A DNA stretch of 64,000 bases, from positions 31,618 to 95,617 of the forward strand of contig DATCZA010000041.1 in the NCBI GenBank assembly GCA_036526135.1, in the 5' to 3' direction. Made by a program: the position numbers and the translations under genes. The notes beneath the pieces are model-generated. The model was given only the letters and a program-made list of their open reading frames with translations. It was not told the origin of the DNA and did no database searches. This DNA comes from UBA2965 sp036526135 (lineage in GTDB: Bacteria > Pseudomonadota > Gammaproteobacteria > Pseudomonadales > Azotimanducaceae). Shown one piece after another: positions 16,048-23,389 of this stretch; the first letter of the stretch is position 1; each line of letters opens with the position of its first letter.

Positions 16048-17376
16048 TCAGGGCCGCTCGAACTCCAACGCGATGCCGCTCGGGCCGTCGAGGATCCGGC
16101 CGTCGCGGTAACGGAGCACGCCGTTCACCCAGGTTGCCCGGACCCTGCCGTGCAGATCGATGCCGCTGAACGGGCTCCAGCCGCACTTGGAGTGGATCTC
16201 CCCGCCATCCACCAGGGCATCGCCGTCGATCACGGTCAGGTCGGCGTGGTATCCCTCGCGGATGAAGCCTCTTTCCTTGACGCCGAAGAGCAGCGCCGGT
16301 GCGTGGGCCGTTTTGCGGACCACGGTCTCGATGTCGAACACGCCGCGGTGGACCTGCTCCACCAGCGATGAAAGGGCGTGCTGCACCAGCGGCAGCCCGG
16401 CCGGGGCGCGCAGGTACTCGCGATCCTTCTCCTCCCGGGTGTGGGGGGCGTGATCGGTGGCGATCACGTCGATGCGGTCTTCCGCCACCGCGCGCAGGAG
16501 GGCTTCCTGGTCAGCGGCGCCCTTGATGGCAGGGTTGCACTTGATGTCGGCACCCTTGTCGGGGTACCAGCTCTCGTTGAAAAAGAGGTGGTGCACGCAG
16601 GCTTCGGCCGTGATCTGCTTGCCCATCAGGTCTCCCGGCTCGAAAAGCGCCATCTCGCGCGCCGTGGTCAGGTGCAGCACGTGGAGCCGGGTGCCGTGTC
16701 TGCGGGCGAGACCGACGGCCATGGACGATGACAGCCAGCAGGCTTCCTCGGACCTTATTCGAGGGTGCTCCGAGAACGGGATGGCGTCGCCGAACGCTTC
16801 CCTGGCGCGTTCCTCGTTGGCCAGGATGGTGGGCGTGTCCTCGCAGTGGGTGGCCACGATCAGCGGCGTGCCGGCGAAAATGCCCTCTAAGGTGTCGGCG
16901 TCGTCCACCAGCATGTTGCCGGTGCTCGCCCCCATGAAGACCTTGATTCCGCAGGTGAGGGCGGGATCCACGGTCTTGATGGCCTCCAGGTTGTCGTTGG
17001 TGGCGCCAAAGTAGAAGGCGAAATTCGCGGCGGAATGGTCCTTTGCGCGAACGTGCTTGTCGGCCAGCGCCTCATGAGTAACCGTCAGCGGGTTGCAGTT
17101 CGGCATCTCCATGTAGCTCGTTATGCCTCCGGCAATGGCCGCGCGGGATTCCGTGGCGATGGTTCCCTTGTGCTCGAAACCGGGCTCTCGAAAGTGCACC
17201 TGGTCGTCGATCATCCCGGGCAGGAGCCAGGCGCCGTTGGCGTCGAAAACGTCGGTGCCTGCCGGTGCCGGTTTGCCGATGCCGGAGATTCGGCCGTTCT
17301 CGACGAGGAGATCACCTTCCGTGATGGTCCCCTCATTGACGATCCGGGCGTTGCTGATGAGATAGCTGTTGGTCAT
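16048..17376 (-). CDS. pyrC: Dihydroorotase, DDQVHFREPG subtype
   Basis: Cyclic amidohydrolase of 442 aa that closes carbamoyl-aspartate to dihydroorotate in pyrimidine synthesis. The metal-site motifs are IDDQVHFREPG (His61, with Gln59 where most family members have the first His), GIKVFMGASTGNM (candidate carboxylated Lys), ATHCED, LHVLHLTT and IATDHAPHT. The DDQVHFREPG form is, as I recall, a known subtype first seen in Bacteroidetes enzymes. It ends 2 bases after the stop of the nitronate monooxygenase-like gene (convergent). Other amidohydrolases such as allantoinase are less likely, given the spacing of motifs. Confidence 0.8.
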   Translation of the reverse strand: MTNSYLISNARIVNEGTITEGDLLVENGRISGIGKPAPAGTDVFDANGAWLLPGMIDDQVHFREPGFEHKGTIATESRAAIAGGITSYMEMPNCNPLTVTHEALADKHVRAKDHSAANFAFYFGATNDNLEAIKTVDPALTCGIKVFMGASTGNMLVDDADTLEGIFAGTPLIVATHCEDTPTILANEERAREAFGDAIPFSEHPRIRSEEACWLSSSMAVGLARRHGTRLHVLHLTTAREMALFEPGDLMGKQITAEACVHHLFFNESWYPDKGADIKCNPAIKGAADQEALLRAVAEDRIDVIATDHAPHTREEKDREYLRAPAGLPLVQHALSSLVEQVHRGVFDIETVVRKTAHAPALLFGVKERGFIREGYHADLTVIDGDALVDGGEIHSKCGWSPFSGIDLHGRVRATWVNGVLRYRDGRILDGPSGIALEFERP

Positions 17377-17510
17377 GAAGTCTGGTCCGTTCGCCGCGCG
17401 GTGCTTCCCGTGGGCGGTTTCTGCGTTGGGGTTACTTTAGCCGATTTGGCGGGCAGGATGCGCTCGCCGACGTGAAAGACGCCGTCTTCCATGGCGTATA
17501 CTCCTCCACC

Positions 17511-18965
17511 ATGAACCATGCCAGCGCTCTCCGACAGCTGCGTGCCGCCCTGCCCGAGGGAGCCGTTCTCACCGATCGGCACCAGCTCAAGCCCTACGAA
17601 ACGGACGGGCTCACCGCGCTCAGGCAGATGCCCTGGGCCGTGGCGCTTCCACAGACCGAGGCAGAGGTGCGGGAGGTGCTGCGAATCTGCGCCGAGCACG
17701 AGGTGCCTTTGGTTCCGCGGGGGGCCGGGACCGGGCTCTCCGGCGGGGCGAGGCCCGTCAGCGACGGCCTGGTGCTGGGGGTTTCCCGGTTGGATCGAAT
17801 TCTCGAAATCGACGTGGAAAACGGTGTGGCCCGGGTCGAGCCAGGCGTCCGCAACCTGGCCATCAGCGAGGCAGCATCCGCTTACGGGCTTTACTACGCG
17901 CCCGACCCTTCCTCCCAGATCGCCTGCAGCATCGGCGGCAACGTGGCGGAAAACTCCGGCGGCGTTCATTGCCTGAAGTACGGCCTCACCGTTCACAACG
18001 TTTTGGGGCTGAAGGTGCTCACCGTCGAAGGCGACGAGCTGCAGATCGGCGGTAAGCGCCTAGACTCTCCCGGTTACGATCTGCTCGCGCTGATGTCGGG
18101 CTCGGAAGGCATGCTCGCGGTGATCACCGAGATTACCGTGCGGCTCCTGCCGATACCGCCGGAAAAGCGGGTGCTGCTCGGGGCGTTCCGCACGGTCGCA
18201 GCGGCGGCGGAGGCCGTGAATCAGGTTATCTCAGAGGGTCTGGTGCCGGCAGGATTGGAGATGATGGACCGGCTCGCCATCGAGGCGGCCGAGGACTTCG
18301 TGCACGCCGGTTACCCGCGGGAGGCGGAAGCCATTCTGCTGTGCGAGGTCGACGGCGTGACCGAGGAGGTGGACAACGACGTCGACCTGGTTCGCAGGGT
18401 GTTCGAAACGCTTGGTGCTTTCGACGTGCGCATCGCCACTGATCCGGCCGAGCAGGCCAATCTGTGGAAGGGCCGCAAAGCCGCCTTTCCCGCGGTGGGG
18501 CGTATCTCTCCGGACTACTACTGCATGGACGGAACCATACCCCGCTATGAGCTCGCGCGCGTGCTGGCTGAGATCGCTTCGCTGGCAACGGAGTTCGGGC
18601 TTCGAGTCGCCAACGTCTTCCATGCCGGCGACGGCAATCTGCACCCATTGATTCTTTACGACGCGGGGCGCGAAGGTGAGCTCGCGAAAGCCGAGGCCCT
18701 TGGCGGCAAGATCCTCGAGCTTTGCGTCGAGGTGGGCGGCACGGTGACCGGAGAGCACGGTGTTGGCGTCGAGAAGCTCGATCAGATGTGCGCGCAGTTC
18801 TCGCCCGAGGAACTCGCCCAGTTCTTTGGGGTGAAGGCCTGCTTCGATCCCGGCCAGACCCTCAATCCGGGCAAGGCGATCCCGACTTTGGCGCGCTGCT
18901 CAGAAGTCGGGGGCATGCACGTCCACGGCGGTCGTCTCCCGTACGGCAATCTGGAGCGGTTCTAG
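17511..18965 (+). CDS. glcD: Glycolate oxidase FAD-binding subunit GlcD
   Basis: Flavin subunit of the glycolate (or D-lactate) dehydrogenase complex, 484 aa. It oxidises glycolate to glyoxylate at the inner membrane with electrons passing to GlcF. The FAD-binding PCMH domain shows LVPRGAGTGLSGGARP and SSQIACSIGGNVAENSGG. The C-terminal domain has VFHAGDGNLHP and the final GMHVHGG segment typical of GlcD. ATG 17511 is preferred to a GTG at 17472. The TAG stop is followed directly, in the same frame, by the TTG start of glcE. Confidence 0.9.
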   Translation: MNHASALRQLRAALPEGAVLTDRHQLKPYETDGLTALRQMPWAVALPQTEAEVREVLRICAEHEVPLVPRGAGTGLSGGARPVSDGLVLGVSRLDRILEIDVENGVARVEPGVRNLAISEAASAYGLYYAPDPSSQIACSIGGNVAENSGGVHCLKYGLTVHNVLGLKVLTVEGDELQIGGKRLDSPGYDLLALMSGSEGMLAVITEITVRLLPIPPEKRVLLGAFRTVAAAAEAVNQVISEGLVPAGLEMMDRLAIEAAEDFVHAGYPREAEAILLCEVDGVTEEVDNDVDLVRRVFETLGAFDVRIATDPAEQANLWKGRKAAFPAVGRISPDYYCMDGTIPRYELARVLAEIASLATEFGLRVANVFHAGDGNLHPLILYDAGREGELAKAEALGGKILELCVEVGGTVTGEHGVGVEKLDQMCAQFSPEELAQFFGVKACFDPGQTLNPGKAIPTLARCSEVGGMHVHGGRLPYGNLERF

Positions 18966-20024
18966 TTGGCCGGCCTCGACCGGGATGACAGCGAACGTCT
19001 GGTGGAGGCGGTGCGCGACGCGTATGCCAGGAACCAGCCGCTCGCCATCGTCGGTTCCGGCAGCAAGTCGTTTCTGATGCCCGCGGACGATGGCGCCCGG
19101 CTGCTCTCCGTTGCGGAGCATGCGGGCGTGCTGGAGTACCGGCCGGACGAGCTGGTCGTCACCGCCCGGGCAGGCACCCCGCTCAAGGATCTTCAGCAGC
19201 TGTTGTCGCAGCACCGGCAGATGCTGCCGTTCGAACCTCCGCTGTTTGGTGGGGGCGGCACGCTGGGCGGTGCTCTGGCCGCCGGTCTTTCCGGCCCCGG
19301 ACGGCCGTGGCGGGGGTCCGCCCGGGACGCGCTGCTCGGCGTCGAGCTGATCAACGGGCGCGGCGAAAGGCTGCGGTTTGGTGGAAAGGTTCTCAAGAAC
19401 GTCGCTGGATACGACCTTTCGCGCCTGCAGGTTGGCGCCTTCGGCACGCTCGGCGTGCTGCTCGCCGCGAGCGTGCGGGTGGTGCCGGCGCCCCAAGCGG
19501 AGCGAACGTGCCTTCTGGACATGCCGGCCGCGCCAGCGTTGCAAACGGTGCGCGCGCTGTGCGCCCGCCCGGTACCGCTGACCGCCACCTGTTTCGCCGA
19601 GGGCAGCCTGCGGCTGCGCTTCTCCGGGTCCGAGGCCGCCGTGCTGAGCGCTTCTCGCGATGCCGGCGGAGAGCTGGTCGACGGAGACCGCTACTGGCAG
19701 GATCTGCGGGACCACCGACTGCCCGTCATGCGCCCCGACGTCCCCTTGTGGCGTGTGAGCCTTCCGCCGGGAGCAGACCCGGCGCTGCAGGACGGCGTGG
19801 TGGAGTGGGGCGGCGCGCTGCGCTGGCTCGTCGCCGTCGATCCGGGTCCGGGGGAGCTGGCCGCCGGCCTTGGAGGCTGGGCGGCGAGATTCGGTGCCGG
19901 ATACGCCCGTGCCGTCTGTGACGCCCTGCCCCCACCGCAGATGAAATATCAGCGGCGGCTGAAGCGGAACTTCGATCCGGAAAACCTGTTCAACCCGGGA
20001 TTGGTGGGCACAGATGCAGATTGA
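18966..20024 (+). CDS. glcE: Glycolate oxidase subunit GlcE
   Basis: Second FAD-binding subunit of glycolate oxidase, 352 aa. The PCMH fold shows PLAIVGSGSKSF, ITARAGTPLKDLQ-like sequence (here VTARAGTPLKDLQ), FGGGGTLGGALAAGLSGP and GGKVLKNVAGYDLSRLQ, and it ends with FDPENLFNPG as expected. The start is a TTG immediately after the glcD TAG, with GGAG at 18953-18956 giving a 9-base spacing inside the end of glcD; no ATG is available nearby. glcD and glcE thus lie in one reading frame broken only by an amber codon. It overlaps glcF by 11 bases. Confidence 0.9.
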   Translation: MAGLDRDDSERLVEAVRDAYARNQPLAIVGSGSKSFLMPADDGARLLSVAEHAGVLEYRPDELVVTARAGTPLKDLQQLLSQHRQMLPFEPPLFGGGGTLGGALAAGLSGPGRPWRGSARDALLGVELINGRGERLRFGGKVLKNVAGYDLSRLQVGAFGTLGVLLAASVRVVPAPQAERTCLLDMPAAPALQTVRALCARPVPLTATCFAEGSLRLRFSGSEAAVLSASRDAGGELVDGDRYWQDLRDHRLPVMRPDVPLWRVSLPPGADPALQDGVVEWGGALRWLVAVDPGPGELAAGLGGWAARFGAGYARAVCDALPPPQMKYQRRLKRNFDPENLFNPGLVGTDAD

Positions 20025-21213
20025 GCTGCACGACGACTTCGCGGAAACGGCCGACGGGCAGAGGGCGCAGGACATCCTGCGCGCCTGCGTTCACTGTGGT
20101 TTCTGCAACGCGACGTGCCCGACGTATCAGGTCACGGGGGACGAGCTGGACGGTCCGCGCGGCCGTATTTACCTGATCAAGGAGATGCTGGAGGAGGGCT
20201 CGGCCAACCGCGTCGCCGAGCGTCATCTGGATCGCTGTCTGACCTGCAGAGCCTGCGAGACCACGTGTCCCAGCGGCGTCGCTTACGGCGAGCTGCTGGA
20301 GGTGGGTCGCGAGCTCGTGGAGCGTGACCGCCGCCGCGATCCCATCGCTTCGTTCCTGCGCGCCTGGCTGCTTGCCGTGGTCCCAGACCCCGGGCGCTTT
20401 CGCCGCTGGGCGCGTCTGGGCGGCTGGTTCCGCTGGTTGCTTCCCGGACGTCTGGGTGCCGCGCTACCGAAGGTGGGCCCGGAACAGCCCGTTTCCAGGA
20501 CAGGCGCGTCGCGCAGCGTGCTCGTCCTGCAGGGCTGCGTTCAGCGCACGGCCACGCCGGGCGTCAACGCGGCATTGATCGATCTGCTCAATGCCAGGGA
20601 CTACGACGTCGTCTACGCCCGCAACGAAGGCTGCTGCGGCAGCCTGAATCTGCATCTTGCGGAAAAGGAACGGGCCCTGGCGGACGCCCGCCGCCTGCTC
20701 GATGTCGTTGCAGAGGACCTTGAAGAGGTGGAAGCGGTCATATCCACGGCCAGCGGCTGCGGCGTGACGCTCAAAGACTACCCCCGGTTGCTGGCGGACG
20801 ACCCCGCTTACGCTGATCGCGCGCGGGCTCTGGCGGGAAAGCTCGTCGACGCCGCCGAGTTCTTTGCCTCCCGGGAGCTGGAGCTCGAACGTGCCTTCGA
20901 TGGCTTGCGAGTGGCATGGCAGGCGCCGTGCACCCTGCAGCACGGGCAGAAGATCACGGGGATGGTGGAGAAGGTCCTCGGCGCGGCCGGCTACGAACTC
21001 GTCTCCGTTGTGGACCCCCACTTGTGCTGCGGCTCGGCCGGGACCTACTCCATTCTGCAGCCGGAGATGGCCGGCGAGCTTCGCCGGCGTAAGCTCGCCA
21101 CGCTGTGCGCGCAGACGCCCGACGTGATCGCGACGGCCAACGTGGGTTGCCAGACCCACCTGGCCGCGGAGAGCCCCGTGCCCGTTCGCCACTGGCTGGA
21201 GCTCCTGCGCTAG
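20014..21213 (+). CDS. glcF: Glycolate oxidase iron-sulfur subunit GlcF
   Basis: Iron-sulfur subunit, 399 aa, that passes electrons from the GlcD/GlcE flavins to the quinone pool. Two ferredoxin-type 4Fe-4S motifs are visible: CVHCGFCNATCP (Cys25, 28, 31, 35) and CLTCRACETTCP (Cys75, 78, 81, 85). Two CCG domains follow, with NEGCCGSLNLHL and HLCCGSAGTYS. The length is normal. It completes the glcDEF operon; no glcC regulator or glcB malate synthase is in the window. Confidence 0.92.
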   Translation: MQIELHDDFAETADGQRAQDILRACVHCGFCNATCPTYQVTGDELDGPRGRIYLIKEMLEEGSANRVAERHLDRCLTCRACETTCPSGVAYGELLEVGRELVERDRRRDPIASFLRAWLLAVVPDPGRFRRWARLGGWFRWLLPGRLGAALPKVGPEQPVSRTGASRSVLVLQGCVQRTATPGVNAALIDLLNARDYDVVYARNEGCCGSLNLHLAEKERALADARRLLDVVAEDLEEVEAVISTASGCGVTLKDYPRLLADDPAYADRARALAGKLVDAAEFFASRELELERAFDGLRVAWQAPCTLQHGQKITGMVEKVLGAAGYELVSVVDPHLCCGSAGTYSILQPEMAGELRRRKLATLCAQTPDVIATANVGCQTHLAAESPVPVRHWLELLR

Positions 21214-21294
21214 GGCCCGTCCATGGGAGCGGGGATTGCGGTGGTAGGCGCAGTCCACTTAAATGAAACGCGAGGTGGCATAAAGGGGAGATTC

Positions 21295-21696
21295 ATGAAG
21301 ATTACGCGTATCAACCATGCGGCGGTGAACGTCACCGGCAAGGTGGAAGAGGCTCACGATTTTTACGTCAAGCTGCTCGGGTTGCCCCAGGTGCCCATTC
21401 AGCTGCCGGGCGCGCCGCCGGTCATGGAGTCTGCGCTCGGTTTCTGGGTGGAGCAGGATGGCGTGCAGCTGCACGTCATCGGCCGCGAGCCCTTCGGTGG
21501 GACGCCCGATCCGACCCAGAACCACGTTTCCTGGTTCGTGGAGGATCTGGATGTGGCGGTTGGCGAGCTCGAGCAGAACGGCATCGAGATGCGGGTGATG
21601 GGCGAGGGTTCAGGTCGGATCATCTGGGTTCTCGACCCCGGCGGGAACATCGTGGAGTTCCAGCAGGACCCGGACCTTGCTCCTCCCCCGGCCTGA
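21295..21696 (+). CDS. VOC-family (glyoxalase/bleomycin-resistance fold) protein
   Basis: A 133 aa vicinal-oxygen-chelate protein. The N-terminal ITRINHAAVNVTG supplies one metal His, VQLHVIGR and TQNHVSWFVEDLD supply further His residues, and the C-terminal WVLDPGGNIVEFQQ supplies the Glu. ATG 21295 has AAGGGGAGA just ahead; a longer frame from 21223 lacks such a site. VOC proteins include lactoylglutathione lyases, ring-cleavage dioxygenases and epimerases. Which of these applies is unclear, but position next to an acyl-CoA-dehydrogenase-fold oxidase suggests a catabolic role. Confidence 0.75.
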   Translation: MKITRINHAAVNVTGKVEEAHDFYVKLLGLPQVPIQLPGAPPVMESALGFWVEQDGVQLHVIGREPFGGTPDPTQNHVSWFVEDLDVAVGELEQNGIEMRVMGEGSGRIIWVLDPGGNIVEFQQDPDLAPPPA

Positions 21697-21717
21697 TCGT
21701 ACTGGCGGAAAGTCCTC

Positions 21718-22869
21718 GTGAGGTTCGAAAGCCGCCGGGAGTCGTTTGCCGAGCTCGAGAGCGCCAGGGGATTGGTGCCCGGCATACGGACCTCGCAGTG
21801 CGAGATCGACAAGCAGCAGGCGCTGCCGGCTGACCTCGCCGCTCGGCTTGCCGCTGACGGCATGTTCCGACTGCTTCTGCCGGTCTGTATCGGCGGTTCC
21901 GGGTTGTCGTTGCCGCGGTTCGTGCGCGTGGTGGAAGTGATTGCCGAGGCGGACGGCAGCACGGGCTGGTGCGTTTCTCAGGCGGCGGTGTTTGCCAGCG
22001 TTGCCGATCTGCTGCATGCGGAAACGGCCGCTGAGATCTGGGGGACCAACCGCGACGCTGCCGTTGCCACAGGCATTCCGTTCGGTGCCGAGGCCCGAGC
22101 GGTCGATGGCGGCTACTTGCTCGATGGCCGCTGGCGTTTTGCCAGTGGCTGCACCCATGCCGACTGGTTTGCACCCCTGGCCTCCGTGGTTGGCGATGTC
22201 GGGAGCGAGCCGTCGCGCACTTTTCTCGTCCCCCGCGAGGAGGTTCGTCTCGGCGAAGGATGGAACGTGCGCGGGATGCAAGGAACGGGCAGTCGTGAGT
22301 ACCGGTTGCATGCGCTGCACGTGCCGAGCCGGCGATCCGTTGCGGATGCCTACACCAGTCATCCCGGTGCCTCCACCGGGCTGCACGTCATGCTCCTGTT
22401 CGCCTGCGGGTTCGCGGCGGTGGGGCTGGGCGTTGCTCGACGGGCAGTGGATGAGTTCATCGCCCTGGCCGCCGGAAAGACGCCCGTGTTTGCGAACCGG
22501 AAGCTGGCCGAGGACGACCTCGTGCAGAGCGGGCTCGGCGAGGCGGAAGCGCTGCTCGGCGCCACCCGGGCTTTCCTGCTGGATGCCGCCGAGGAGTGCG
22601 AGCATCGCCATGCAACCACCGGAGCCGTCGATTTCGAACTCAGATCCCGGATGCGCCTTGCCGCGACCCACGCCATGCGTCGCTCGGCGGACGTGGTCGA
22701 TCGGGTTTACGCCATGGCAGGCACGGACTGCATCTTCGACGACCACCCGCTGCAGCGCTGCTTTCAGGACATTCACGCGCTGACCCAGCAGGTTCAGGGC
22801 AGGGCTTCTCACTATCGTTCGGTGGGTCGTGTGCTGCTTGGCAGGCAGAAAGAGACATTCGCTTTCTGA
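21718..22869 (+). CDS. Acyl-CoA dehydrogenase-fold flavin monooxygenase (HsaA-like group D)
   Basis: A 383 aa protein with the acyl-CoA dehydrogenase fold. It has an N-terminal helical domain with LPADLAARLAADGMFRLLLP, a middle beta domain with DGRWRFASGC, and a C-terminal helical domain ending in RCFQDIHALTQQVQ. The DxxHP/QRCFQDIHA type ending and SGC segment are typical of two-component flavin monooxygenases (HsaA, pigment hydroxylases) rather than dehydrogenases. It would need a separate flavin reductase, which is not seen next to it. The start is a GTG at 21718 with GGCGGAAAG upstream. It follows the VOC gene by 21 bases, probably as an operon. Confidence 0.7.
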   Translation: MRFESRRESFAELESARGLVPGIRTSQCEIDKQQALPADLAARLAADGMFRLLLPVCIGGSGLSLPRFVRVVEVIAEADGSTGWCVSQAAVFASVADLLHAETAAEIWGTNRDAAVATGIPFGAEARAVDGGYLLDGRWRFASGCTHADWFAPLASVVGDVGSEPSRTFLVPREEVRLGEGWNVRGMQGTGSREYRLHALHVPSRRSVADAYTSHPGASTGLHVMLLFACGFAAVGLGVARRAVDEFIALAAGKTPVFANRKLAEDDLVQSGLGEAEALLGATRAFLLDAAEECEHRHATTGAVDFELRSRMRLAATHAMRRSADVVDRVYAMAGTDCIFDDHPLQRCFQDIHALTQQVQGRASHYRSVGRVLLGRQKETFAF

Positions 22870-22885
22870 GGACCCAGGGCCCTGC

Positions 22886-23389
22886 TCAACCGCGATAGCC
22901 TCTCCAGCGCTCGCGGATCTCCCTGGCGCCATCCCCATCGCCCTGAGCCGCTCGGGCGTCTGCGATCAGCAGCCAGGCATCGCGTACCCAGTCGAGGCGA
23001 TCGCCGGCCAGGCTGATGGCTTTGTTGGCGAACTGCACGGCCGCTTCCGGATCCTCGTTGGCGAGCTGCAAGCGGGCGAGCTGCAGCCAGAGGTCGGCGC
23101 TGCGGGGATTCAGGCGAATGGCCCTCTCCACGTAGGCGACGGCGGCATCCGCGTCGCCGGCCGATGCGGCGCGCTCGCTCTGCTCGAGCAGCGCCAGGGT
23201 GGCCCCGGCCGTGTCCGGCTGCCGGGCCTCGGGGGTGCTCGCCGGTGGGATCGGGACTTCCTGCTGGGGCGCCGGCTCCGCGTCCTCGATGCCGTTGGTG
23301 TCCACCACGGGAGGCAGCACGGAGGACGTGGCGCAACCTGCAGTCACGATCAGCGTGGCCAGGCCTGGGATCAGTCGTTTCGTAGCCAA
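22886..23389 (-). CDS. TPR lipoprotein, LpoP-like PBP1b partner
   Basis: A 167 aa lipoprotein with hydrophobic signal and lipobox (TAGC, Cys at residue 19). A Pro-rich linker (about 24-60) follows, then tetratricopeptide repeats (LEQSERAASAGDADAAVAYVERAIRLNPRSADLWLQLARLQ and the next helices). It overlaps the end of the PBP1b gene by 19 bases and starts with TTG. In Pseudomonas a TPR lipoprotein next to the PBP1b gene (LpoP) activates that synthase from the outer membrane. The same order here makes this the likely role, by inference from position and architecture. Confidence 0.7.
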   Translation of the reverse strand: MATKRLIPGLATLIVTAGCATSSVLPPVVDTNGIEDAEPAPQQEVPIPPASTPEARQPDTAGATLALLEQSERAASAGDADAAVAYVERAIRLNPRSADLWLQLARLQLANEDPEAAVQFANKAISLAGDRLDWVRDAWLLIADARAAQGDGDGAREIRERWRGYRG

